The notes under the pieces are model-generated. The model was given only the letters and a program-made list of their open reading frames with translations. It was not told the origin of the DNA and did no database searches. Positions 23,559-33,944 of a stretch of 64,000 nt of DNA are shown piece by piece (position 1 is the first letter of the stretch; each line of letters opens with the position of its first letter). A program made the position numbers and the translations under genes. The stretch lies in NCBI GenBank assembly GCA_018857735.1, contig JABMCL010000732.1, positions 1,738,501 through 1,802,500 on the forward strand, in the 5' to 3' direction. This DNA is from Alviniconcha marisindica (lineage: Eukaryota > Mollusca > Gastropoda > Provannidae).

Positions 23559-26500
23559 ACAAGCATGAAATAGACATTGCATTAAAAAATGGAATCAGGC
23601 TCTTGTTAGACTTTACTTATTTTGCCCAGTTGTCTTCAGAAAGATGTTGGCAGGAGGTGGTGAGATGTCAAGAAGTTGGGGGAGAGGGAGATTCTGTTAC
23701 TACTCTACCATCACTCCCAGAATTATTTCTGAATTCAGATGGGCAGTGTTTTGATCCCTTTTAATGTTTTGTGAAGTGTGTGTGTGTGTTCGGGTGGAGG
23801 TTGGAGTTGCAAGACTGTGTCCAAAAACTACACAATTTGAAGAGACAGGTGTGCCAAAACAGAATTCAACTTGGATGATGCTACTTAATCGCTGCCCGCG
23901 AGAGCTTAGTGCTGTACCAGCACACACAGGAATGATCATGAGTACAAAGCAATTTGTGGAGGCTGACCACATCACCCTCTTCTCTTTATTTTAATGTCTA
24001 CTCTGGGGTGGTGCTACCTACTCTTGTTACAAATGTGACTACAAGAAGAAAAGCTTTTATGATTATGCATGCATCAGCTTACACCAGAGTCTTTCTGCAT
24101 CTCAGTCCACTCCTTGTTTTCTTGGGGTTGTGGCCATGATGATGTTTGCTCTGTGCTTCCAGCCATCATGGAGAACCTGATGGAGTTCCGCACGGAGGCC
24201 TGCAGTGAGGCAGCGCAACAAGGCTTGCTTGTGTGGCTCTTGAAAAGAATTAAAGTAAGTCCCCTGCTGCCTCATCTTCATCTTGATGATAATGGTAATG
24301 ACATTTCCTTTGTGCCAAATCCCTCTGTGATATGTGTGTGAAGCTCAAAGTATTCATCATGCTGAGCACAATGTAGCAAGTGTGAAGCTCAGCGTTCTTC
24401 ATCATGATGAGCGCTGTGTAGTATAAGTGTGAAGCTCAGTGTTCTTGATCATGATAAGCGCAATGTAGTATAAGTGTGAAGATCATTTTTCTTGAGCATG
24501 ATAAGCGCAGTGTAGCGTAAGTGTGAAGCTCAGTTTTCTTCATCATGATAAATGCAATGTAGCATAAGTGTGAAGCTCAGTTTTCTTCATCATGATAAGC
24601 GCAATGTAGCATAAGTGTAAAGCTCAGTGTTCTTCATCATGATGAGCACTATGTGGTAAAAGTGTGAAGCTCAAAGTATCCCTCATCATGATGAGCAGCA
24701 TGTAGCATAATAAGCATGGTACGTTAACAGAACCCAATCTTAGGTATATACTATAGTTTCCTCTGATGCGATGTTTACTCTTTAAAATGTGCTACAAATG
24801 TTACCACCTTCTTCATTTAGATTGTTTTAGTCGGGAGATTGTTTCAGTCAGTAGCTGTCCTTGGGAAGAAATCAGTTGTGACTGTGTGTAGATAGTAATT
24901 GATGTTTTGTTTTATTGGCACAGTTACTGCTAATTTGTTAATTCAGCTCATATAGAAGTGTTTATGTTACTGCAGTTCAGAACAGCGGATCCAGTCCTTT
25001 ACCCATCAGTGTTGTGTGATTTCAGATGAAGATGCCATTTGATGTCAACAAACTTTATGCCAGTGAAATCATGGCCATCCTCCTACAGAATTCTGATGGT
25101 AAATATTAATTGCATATATTTTATATGTGTTAGTTGAAAGGCAGGCACGCTGCAGTAACTTGCTTCTATTTGTTTGTTTTTCACTTGGTTTTCAAGACAG
25201 CTTTGTTTTGTGTTCTGTTCTCCATGAATACAAGAACAGAAAAGTCTGTGATCAGCCTGTCTCGAAACGAAACAAAACACAAAATCTTGCTTAATTTGAA
25301 GTTGAGGTGTTTGAAAAATACAAGCAAGTAATTAATTGTTGAGGTGTTATAGTTACAAATTTAGATCTGGAAGACCTTAAGCAGAGTAAATATAAAGGAA
25401 TAGTGTTTCCAAAAAGTGGTCTTTAAAGAGGGCTAGTCCTTGGTTAGTGGGTTCATTTGCATGGAAATAGGAAGGGAATAGTTCCCTAAGAAAAACACAC
25501 ACAAAGTCACGTGGAATTAGGAAGGAAATAGTTCCCATTAAAAAAATAATTAAAACACAAAAAAGTGGTTGTTAGATAGTGGTTTCATTTACATGGAACT
25601 AGGAAGGGAATGGTTTCCTATGAAAAAAATGCCACAAAAACATCCTTGGTTCATGGTTTCATTCACATGGAAAAAGGAAGGGAATAGTTTCCTAAGAAAA
25701 AACCCCACAAAAAGTGATCCTTGGTTAGTGGTTTCATTCACATGGAAATAGGAAGGGAACAGTTTCTTAAAAGAAAAAAGAAAAAGCACAAAGCATGGTC
25801 TTTGGTTAGTTGGTTGATTCATTCACATGAAAATGGAAGGGAATAGTTTCTTTCCTAAGGAGAAAAAACACAAAATGTGGTCCTTGGTTAGTGTTCGTTC
25901 AAATGGAAAAAGGAAGGGAATAGTTTCCTGAGAAAAAAAACAAAGAAGTGGTCCTGAACAAGCAGTTGTCTCTCACCAGGGTGACCTTTCATGAGCTGTT
26001 TCCCTGTACTGACAACCTTTTACCCAATACCTAAAACCCCTGAATAAAGTTTTCTTGTGATTTACGCATGCAGGGGTGCTGCAGCTGCAAGCATTAAAGT
26101 CCTTTCTGTTTGGAATCCATCATGATCAGAGGCTCGCTTGTGTCGTTTTGTGGCTTGGTAAAGGGGATTTCCCTGAAAATTTACATATTGTGTGTCCATG
26201 TTAAAATAAATAAGCGTTCATGTGAACCTTTTTGTGTTTGGATATTTTACATGGGGAAAAAAATCGCCTAGAGATTTTATGGATTATGCTTCTCCTTGAC
26301 ATCCTTGACAAGGCTTTTACTGTTGACTTAGCATTAGACATATCAGGTAACTAGTGGTAACTGGTTTCTTATTGCACAGTGTATGTGCTGTGGAAGTTCA
26401 CCTGTGTGCTGTGTGTTTCAGAGGTGAGGCAGTTGCTGGGAGAGCAGGAAGGCATTGATGTGTTGCTGCAGCAGCTAGCTGTGAGTTCTCTTTTCTTCTT

Positions 26501-29500
26501 CTTTTTCATTTGTGTGTGTGTGCATGCATGTGTATGCACGTGTGTGGGTGTGAGTGAGTGCGTGTGTGTGTGTACATGTGTGTGAGTGAGTGCGTGTGTG
26601 CACATGTGTGTGTGCGTGCACGTGTGTGTGTGTGTGTGTGTGAGATATGGGGAGGGGGGGAGGAGGGTGTTGATGGTGTTTTTGTTTTGTTGCTTTTTGT
26701 GTAACCTCAGAGGTGTGTGTGCTTTTGGGGGGGGGGGGGGGGTGAGGGGTGATAGTGCATTTTGTTTAGTTTTTCTCATGAGCATGAACATACTGATTTG
26801 TGTCAAAACATGAGTGCATGATGATGATCTGTTTGACGACAAGACTAGAGGAAAGAGTCCATGGAAACTGCATTTTTGTCCCCGTACTCCTCACCCAGGA
26901 AAGCCTCTAACTCCCCCCCCCCCCCCCCCCCCCCCCCCCACCCCTTCTTGTCACTCGCACTCTCTCCCACTCCGTCTCTGTCTCAGTCCCTCCCAACTGG
27001 ATGTGTTCATTTTCTCTTCACACACCTGTGAACAGCATTGTGTGTGTTCTCTGCACAGACCTACAAGCGACATGACCCCTCGGGGAAGGAGGAGGTGGAG
27101 TACATGGAGAATCTCTTCAACTGTATGTGTTCCGCTCTCATGTACTCCGCCAACCGTAGCCGCTTCCTCAGAGGTGAAGGCTTGCAGCTCATGAACCTCA
27201 TGCTCAGGTAATTACAGGAGAAAAAACTATATAATTTTTTTGTTACTGACAGTGACATAGGGTCGGGTCGCCTCAGGAATGGAGAGAGAGAGAAAATTGA
27301 GACATTTTGTTAGATTGTCGGTGTTACCTTCTAACTGTGCAGGTCAAAAGACCTGTGGTAGTGGAGCTGTAAACTTGTGCGTAAAAGTTAAAACCATACA
27401 CAAAATGCGCAAGCTGTATTTATTTTGACTTGGTAGGGAACGGAGAGAGCGGCACTGGGGTTGGTTTCTTTTCCAAGAAAAAAAGCTAACTTTTTTATAA
27501 GGGGTATGCATAATTGTATATACGCAAAATGTGCATAACCAACAAATATGGTGAACAACAAACGTCTCTTCTGACATTTCTGTTCAAATCAGTTGGTCAC
27601 TGTCAGTGAGCACACTAGACATTTTTCAAACCGGTGTGACATCTGTTAGGTGACTAAAATGGTTCACGGAATCCAGTCATCTATACTACTATCAGAGCTC
27701 TGCTAGAAAACACTGTGCTCCCTTCCCCATCTGGAAAACACACACGCACATGCACGCAAACAACATGCCACACATTCTCTCTTTGTGCTTTGTTGTTGTT
27801 TTTAAGAACCAATCAGACAAACTAACAGACGGTATGTCTGACCAACTGCTGATTTCTCCCCAGCATGTGCTTATCATAACCAGTAAAATACTGGAAATGA
27901 CCTAACACGAGCCCTGGTTAGTACACATGTAGCAACAAAAAACATGTAAAACAAGTGCCAGCCAGGTGTATCAAAAGGTTTGTTCCCATTTTGCACTTGC
28001 CTTGCCCACAGGGAGAAGAAGCTGTCACGTAACTGTGCCATCAAGGTGCTGAATCATTCCATGACCGGCATGGACGGTGTGGACAACAGTCAGAAGTTTG
28101 TCGACATCCTCGGCCTCCGCACCATCTTTCCCCTCTTCATGAAAACGCCCAAGACCGCCAGAGCCGGTCCCTCCTCAGATGAACTGGAAGGTTGGAGTGT
28201 GTGTTGTGTGTGTGTTTCGTCTGCTCTTAGCACAATGGACATGTGCATTTTTGATTACATTGTGTAATTGTATTCAGAGCTGAGGTGGCAGAGTGGTTAG
28301 GCTGGTAAGTTTACAAACCTGATGCTATGGGTTTGAATCCTGGCTATAGTTCACCTTGCTCTTAAAATTTTTAATTTCTGGGTGCTGTCTTTCCACTGGC
28401 TGCCGATTGACAGAGTGTTAAAATCAAGTTATAACTAAAGTGTCTCATTGCTGCCCTTCTTAACCCTTTCAGTGCCTGCCAACAACATATTCAGCCAGGC
28501 ACAGTGTGTACATACTTCCAATTCCATTTTTGATTATGGTATCACTGAAAACAACGAAGAAACTGTTCTCTGTGTGTTTTGATGCTTGCGAGAAAAGGTG
28601 GGGTTTTTTCTTTTCAATCTCCACTCATCTCTGGCGCAGCTCATCTTCTGTGTGGCGCTGGAAGGGTTAGTGCAGAAATCATTCTGTCTTTCTGGTGGTG
28701 AAATTTCATGTTCAGCATTAGTTCCCCTTCTCCCATCTTCCTGGGATTTTGATCTCGACTGGCACCTCCTCAGAGACAGCTTGACAATAAATTCTCCACT
28801 AGTTATTCAGTTTTGGGCAGATTGTTATTTTTGATCATACACAGGTCCCATTCTTCTTCTTTGTGTATGTCTGTATTTTTGACATGGGTCTCATGGATCA
28901 TATTTGTGTCTTTTCTCCAGAACACATTTGTTCCATCATTGCTTCATTGTTACGCAACAGCCATGGAACCCAGCGACAGAGGTTACTCAGCAAGTTCACA
29001 GAAAATGACCACGAAAAGGTACTATGGCTTTCTTTTTGTAATTTTGTTCATCACCAGGCAGTTGCTGACCTAGAAACAGATTGATTACGGAGTTACTGAA
29101 GTAGTACTATACAGCAGCCTCCTTTTCATATCAAGTTTACATCTTGAACAAACCAATTTGATCTAATGCACCACCTCCCTCCAACCCACCCCTATAAAAA
29201 AAAATCCCCACCACCCAAGCACAATCCACATAGGAGGTAAGGGATTGTTTATGTCAGTGTTTTATTGTTTCCATTGAGGATGTCCCTCTGGTGGAGTTAT
29301 GTACCTTGTATTTATGTTATGTACATTATTATGGAGTTATGTACCAGAGAATAGCGCTGTACAAAAGTTATTTATTATTATTATTATTATTTACTCGCAT
29401 GCCAGTTGAGAGTTACCATAGGCGACTCAGGAGTTTGTTGTTGTGTTTGTGTGACATGTTTTGAGCCCTAATTAACTCCTTTACGTGTTGATTCTGTGCA

Positions 29501-32500
29501 AGTGCTCTGGGCCTTGTTCTGTTTCAGATTGTGTTAATTTTGATGTCAGTTTACATCATGAGCACATCTAGGGCACATCAACACACAAGGGCGTTAATTA
29601 GTGCTCGAAATACCTAACACAAGGACAACAACAAAGACAGGAGTCGCCTACGGTAACTCACCCGGCATGCATGTAAATACAGGGTACATAAACTTCACCA
29701 GAGGTACATCCTCAGTTTCTTGATTTCCAGGGCGCACCAGTTTGATGTAATGCACCCACCCCCCCCAACCCACCCACCCAGAAAAACAGCCCCAAGAACA
29801 TTCCACATGGGGAATGAGGGGTTGTTCATGTTAGTGTGTTTTGTTGTCAACAGTTCATCATGCTCATATCTTTCTTTTTGAAATACGCTGCTAGCAATTT
29901 GTATGCTGTGGTTGCCAGGTGGAGCGGTTGATGGAGCTGCATTTCAAATACCTGGACAAGGTGCGGCAGTGTGATGACGCCATCGAGAAAGAAAAGTTGG
30001 TGAGTGGGGTGCACTGCTAGTGCTAACTCTTGGTTCCTGTTACTGTTTGCTTGGAGGGTTATTTACCTGTGTGGAGTTTAATGCCATGTCAACCATGAAG
30101 GTGGTATCAGGGCAAAGAGGAGCTGGTTAAGTCACATGTAAAGTCAAACTCGGTTCCTGTTAGCTTGCAGGGCTATTTACCTGTGTGGAGTTTAATGCCT
30201 TGCCAGGCATGAAGAAGCTGATTATGTCACATTCTGTGTTTGTGACACAGTGTTTAACAAGGATTGGCAGAGGAATGCAGTTGAAGCAATTATGAAGGCA
30301 GACTTTAGAAAAACTGTATTGCTGCGGTAGGCGGAGCATGCGAAGCTATATTCTGAGCCACTCCAGGCTTAACAGGGAGAACCTTTAATAGCTCTGTTAT
30401 CCTCAGTTGAGGAAACCTAAGTTTTGTAGCCATGCTGGGGGTAGTTTGGGTAAAGTAGCATGTTGGGCCATGGCATATTTGTATGTTTTGGGGCTGGAGT
30501 TCACCTCTGAAACCACATTCAGTTTGCATTCTGTGATGTTTTCTGAGGCTGAAGGTTTTGGGGCAGGAGTTCACCACTGAAACAACATTTAGTTTGAGTT
30601 CTGTGATCTGTTTTTAGAGGCTGAAAGTTTTGGGGCAGGGGTTCACAAGTGAAACCACATTCAGTTTGAGTTCCGTGGTCTGTTTTCAGAGGCTGAAGCA
30701 TCAGGGGGAGGAGGTGGACGATGACATGGAAGATGAGTTCTACCTGAAGCGTCTGGACTCTGGGTTGTTCACTCTGCAGCTGATTGACTACATCATGCTG
30801 GAAGTCTGCGCGTCAGGAGCCTCATCTGTAAGTTGTATCAACAGTCGGGTGTACTTGCATTTAGGTTTACGGAATGATGCTGAAGCCAATATAGAAAAAC
30901 AGAAGAGTTGTGTATGAGTGTGAGAGGATGGATGTTATCCAACTGACCAGTCTTTAATCTTGTTTTATTTTGATCCAAACACATAAAAGGTTAAAAAGAA
31001 TGCTATTTATTGTAACAAAACATAACATGCGACACAATTTATTGTAACAATGTTTTTTGTGATAATAAATAGCATTCTTTTTAAACTTTCATGTATTTGG
31101 ATCTCATTTTAGAATCTGAATGCCACCAGTCATTCATGTTTCTTTTTGTTGTCGTTGTTGCTTTGTTTAACTGAGAGATAAATTATTCCTGCAGTTACGT
31201 TTTGTTTCAACAGTTTTATGCTGAGCGCAAACCATTTCTCATGAGAGTTACCCAAAAAGTTTCTGTGTTTTTGTAAAATACTGTTTCTCTCATAGTTGCA
31301 GCACTATCCACATCTAGTGAAAGAGTGCAAGTTTGTTACATGTACGCATGTGTGACACAATCTTTTTTTCACGTGTCCAATTATGTTCCAGATCAAATCC
31401 AGAGTGATGCAGATTCTGAACATGCGAGGTGGCTCCATCAAAGTGATCAGAGGCATAATGAGAGGTAAACGTCCATTTTGTGTCCACAAAGCCCTAGTAA
31501 CTGACCCGTTGCCAGGAAATCGTCCTTTGCTTATTAATAAATGGTTGTCATGTGATGGTAATGTTATTGCTGTAGTCCTTACATCATTATTTGGATGCGA
31601 AAAATTATTTAACTGTGTTAACTATTTTTGTGGTTAATAAATTTAAAGATTTTTTCTCTCTAATTATTCAAAACTAGTGCTGAGTACGTGGTTAATAAAT
31701 TTAAAGATCCCCCCCCCTCCCCCCAACCGAGTATTCTTTCTAATATGGCCTGCCTGACTGGTTTATTATCACTGATGAGTTTGACCTTGATTAGTGAAAC
31801 AGCTGAATGGCTCACACGGCTGCCAGTCTGAATACAGGTACTGTGGTGGCAACACTAGAGTTGGCCATAGCCCTCCTCTCTCCTTCCTGGCATCATCCAG
31901 CCCTCTTCATCTTTATCAACACTAGAGTTGGCCATAGCCCTCCTCTCTCCTTCCTGGCATCATCCAGCCCTCTCCATCTTTATCAACACTAGAGTTGGCC
32001 ATAGCCCTCCTCTCTCCTTCCTGGCATCATCCAGTCCTCTTCATCTTCATCCATAACACAAGACACAATCAAGCTGTTGAAAATGCATGCTGGTTACTGA
32101 GCCACTTAAAGAGGGCCTGGTGCAAGAAATACCCCCCCCCCCCCCCCTTTTGTGCTTTTGAAATCACCACTGGCCAATCCATCGTCGGAGGGAGTCTCAT
32201 TTTATTTTTATTTTATTTTATTGCTGTTGTTTGCTGGGTTTGATCAGACTAGACAGATAGCTAATAATCTCATATTATGGTTTCAGATGTTTAACCAGCG
32301 TTCGTTTGCTGATCCATATCAATCACAGAGTATTTTTATGTGCTGTCCTCCATGTCCAAGGAGTGAAAGAAAATATATATAACTTGTCATTGACCATTCC
32401 TCGTCTGCTGTTGTGCAGAATATGCTGGCAACATCGGGGATGCCAAAGACCCAGCGGCCAGGGAAGCAGAGCAGTCGAGGATTCTTCAGCTTGTGGACAA

Positions 32501-32507
32501 GTTTTAA
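16767..32507 (+). CDS. CTNNBL1: Beta-catenin-like protein 1, complete, 16 exons
   Basis: CTNNBL1 is a nuclear armadillo-repeat protein of the PRP19-CDC5L spliceosome complex. Exons: 16767-16796, 19096-19257, 20226-20332, 21711-21850, 22661-22758, 23111-23204, 24163-24254, 25026-25098, 26422-26480, 27059-27207, 28012-28190, 28921-29018, 29919-29999, 30690-30827, 31392-31464, 32419-32507. All introns are GT-AG and phases agree; the sum is 1662 nt, 553 aa plus stop (human 563). Conserved landmarks: N-terminal MDVGELLS, basic KRRK (residues 34-37, likely nuclear localisation), FEKRAYKNQEMRIKFPD, VKEEADGVHNTLAI, EGLQLMNLMLREKK, KFVDILGLRTIFPLFMK, RLMELHFKYL, QILNMRGGSIK and the C-terminal LVDKF. 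The middle and C-terminal parts form the ARM-like helical repeats. Nothing is missing. Tandem duplications involve the acceptors of exons 5 and 14. Confidence 0.98.
17507..17569. repeat. (CA)n followed by (TA)n microsatellite
   Basis: About 23 CA units then about 8 TA units, in CTNNBL1 intron 1. Confidence 0.95.
18168..18536 (-). mobile_element. tRNA-derived SINE, family A, diverged copy in CTNNBL1 intron 1
   Basis: It shares the body blocks of family A (GTCAGCACAGAAAGTTGACC, CCACCTGCACTTCTGGCAGA, CACCATCCAAGTGGTGTAC) but the tRNA-like head is damaged and it lacks the 3' tail. It contains a (TA)n insertion near 18330. Confidence 0.75.
20865..21351 (-). mobile_element. tRNA-derived SINE, family A, in CTNNBL1 intron 3
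   Basis: This is a reverse-oriented near full-length copy. Read on the minus strand it begins with the GGGGATAGCTCAGTGGTTAG A box and the GGGTTCAAATCCC B box at its right end, and finishes in a GATT-type tail near 20865. It is antisense to CTNNBL1. Confidence 0.85.
22040..22205. repeat. Three-unit repeat of about 60 bp in CTNNBL1 intron 4
   Basis: TTGTCCAGTAAATTCTGTG and GTTTAGCTGCACTGGGTTTA recur three times with changes. No exon sequence is included. Confidence 0.75.
22416..22685 (+). repeat. 136-bp tandem duplication spanning the CTNNBL1 exon 5 acceptor
   Basis: Two diverged copies share the block GACTC..TTTAAGACACT..GGGTCA, a G-rich and T-rich tract, TGCCTTGTCTTGCAG and ACATTGCCAT. The real exon starts at 22661 and the upstream decoy acceptor leads into 22525, an offset of 136. 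The decoy carries about 25 nt of exon 5 (IAIVVVDL-like), then runs into TTA ACT CTT TAA, an in-frame stop. Use of the decoy would therefore truncate the protein. Confidence 0.85.
23205..23470. repeat. 38-bp minisatellite directly after the CTNNBL1 exon 6 donor
   Basis: About seven units of TTATTTCACTTTTAAACACC, GTCTTTTCCCCTCTCAAT begin within a few bases of the gtattt donor. The exon itself is not repeated. Confidence 0.85.
23501..23557. repeat. (GT)n microsatellite
   Basis: About 28 uninterrupted GT units in CTNNBL1 intron 6. Confidence 0.95.
24335..24715. repeat. About 60-bp minisatellite in CTNNBL1 intron 7
   Basis: About six units read AGTGTGAAGCTCAGTTTTCT, TCATCATGATAAGCGCAATG, TAGCATA. 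Confidence 0.85.
25430..25960. repeat. About 65-75-bp minisatellite in CTNNBL1 intron 8
   Basis: About seven units contain TTGGTTAGTGGTTTCATTCA, CATGGAAATAGGAAGGGAA, TAGTTTCCTAAGAAAAAA. Spacing varies. Confidence 0.85.
28275..28480 (+). mobile_element. tRNA-headed SINE fragment in CTNNBL1 intron 11
   Basis: GAGGTGGCAGAGTGGTTAGG and GGGTTTGAATCC have A-box and B-box character at tRNA spacing, followed by TTCCACTGGCTGCCGATTGA, which resembles the LPISERI-coding part of a CR1/L2 element. The right boundary is unclear. Confidence 0.5.
29150..29860 (+). repeat. Direct duplication of about 115 bp around the MITE
   Basis: The block CCAATTTGATCTAATGCACC to TTATTGTTT (29150-29270) is repeated with divergence at 29737-29860 (CCAGTTTGATGTAATGCACC to TTTTGTTGT), one copy on each side of the MITE-like element. 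Confidence 0.65.
29277..29716. mobile_element. MITE-like element with long inverted repeats, in CTNNBL1 intron 12
   Basis: The left arm (GGATGTCCCTCTGGTGGAG, TACCTTGTATTTA, CATGCCAG, CATAGGCGACTCAGG, GCCCTAATTAACTCC) is the inverted match of the right arm that ends ACCAGAGGTACATCCTCAG. A short CR1/L2-like tail with (ATT)n (29322-29394) is inserted in the left arm. Copies or parts occur at 7391-7520 and 36530-36905. No transposase is present. Confidence 0.75.
30480..30700 (+). repeat. 72-bp repeats spanning the CTNNBL1 exon 14 acceptor
   Basis: Three units read roughly AGGCTGAA(G)GTTTTGGGGC, AGGAGTTCACCACTGAAAC, ACATTTAGTTTGAGTTCTGTG, TCTGTTTT(C/T)AG. The last AG is the real acceptor (exon starts 30690). 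The preceding tttttag|aggctgaaag at 30618 is a decoy 72 bp upstream, and an older copy lies at about 30546. Each copy includes the first nine or so exonic bases (AGGCTGAAG). Confidence 0.82.
31845..32050. repeat. 68-bp repeat, three units, CTNNBL1 intron 15
   Basis: AACACTAGAGTTGGCCATAG, CCCTCCTCTCTCCTTCCTGG and CATCATCCAGCCCTCTTCAT repeat almost perfectly three times. Confidence 0.88.
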
Positions 32508-32617
32508 CTTGGTGCCATTGTGTATTCATGCCGCAGACGGTTGTTGCACTGGGAAGTTACTTTTAAAGGAACCAGCTTTCTCAAAAGTAAACGTTGTGCA
32601 GGAGGTAGAGAGATCTG

Positions 32618-32623
32618 AATAAA
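32618..32623 (+). terminator. Polyadenylation signal of CTNNBL1
   Basis: A canonical AATAAA lies 111 bases after the TAA stop, in a non-repetitive stretch, with T-rich sequence following. It is the first such hexamer after the stop. Confidence 0.7.
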
Positions 32624-33944
32624 CACTTTTAAGTCAAAGAGTTTCATTTGAAACATTCTTTTGGTTGCATATTAGTTTTCTGAACTTAATTTGGACAGCA
32701 ACAGATAACACTAAACAGGACAGCAACAGAGAACAGGGCCAGCAGCGCACAATGACTAGCATCTGAGCTTGCCCACGTTGCACACACCACCTCTGCTATC
32801 GGGCACAAGTCGAGGAACAAGATCAGACGAGGCTGTGGGAAGCTGTTGGGCCAGCTGCGAGACTTAATGGTGTTTGCTACAGTAGAGTCCTACTAGCTAA
32901 GGCAAGGAAACTGTAAATTAACTCCACCATGCATTTTAAAACAAAACCCTTCAAGGTTCCCGTTTTGTTTTCTTCTACCTTTTGGAAAAAAGTATCTCTT
33001 TTGGGTTAAAGCTAGGTTTTAGCAAGCTGATCCTTTAAAAGTTGAACTCCTGTCATCAAGGTTGTTATGTTTTTTTTGTGTGTGTGTGTGTTTTTTAACT
33101 GGGCTGAAAGAATGCTTGTGACTGACTGAGAGGATGTGAGTCAATGCAACAGATCAGAAGTGTGATTGTGTGATGAGAGATGTGTTTGAAGAATGAACAA
33201 GTTTGCACGAAAGAGCTAACTTGCTAGACTTTCTTATAAACATTTTCGTTATTTGTGTGGCTGTTTTGTAATAAGATATGTCACAGTTAGCTTTCTGAAA
33301 TGCATGTGATTGAAATGAAAATAAAATCTGAGGAAATGTGAACATCCCCATTATTATCCATGTGTATGCGTGATGTCTGTGCATGTGTGTGTGTGACAGA
33401 AAATCAGTGTAATTTTTTCTGAAAGGTGTGAATGGATAAACCACACATAGTTTCAATTCATGAAACAAACGAATCATTTTGTTATCTTTTTTTTTTTGTT
33501 ATTCACAAATCGACCGATACACAAACACTTTCCCATGCTGCATGCTCATTCTTTTCCACAATGCAATCCTTCATCTTGTAAATTAACCTCCATCTGCTAG
33601 TCTCATCTTTTCCTCTTGTCCTGAGTGGTCCAGCTTTCCTGCCCTGACCTTGATGTAAGATAGTTGGCACAGAACAATATTAACGGAGATGAGAAATACT
33701 AAAATTTAAACTGACAATACACATTAACTTGTTCCATGGACAGAGAACAAAACACTTTACGCAAGAGGAAGTTGAACAAAAAACCGAAAAGAACGCAAGC
33801 TGTGAAGAAGGGTGGCAAATCCCACAACTCTGAAACTGTCGTCACTGCCCATGCTGCTTGTGAAATCCTCTATGATACACAGTTCAATCTTGGTCTCCGA
33901 TCAAAGGAGTAGCTCACGGGTGATTTAATCCACACACACTAAAG
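32624..33944. other. Intergenic region between CTNNBL1 and UQCRFS1
   Basis: Convergent 3' flanks. A short (GT)n run lies near 33078 and a T-run near 33487. No additional gene or SINE is supportable. Confidence 0.6.
33924..33929 (-). terminator. Possible ATTAAA polyadenylation signal of UQCRFS1
   Basis: On the minus strand ATTAAA begins 15 bases after the TAG stop. No AATAAA was seen on that strand in the next several hundred bases. A 3' UTR this short is unusual, so a more distal, non-canonical signal is equally possible. Confidence 0.25.
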
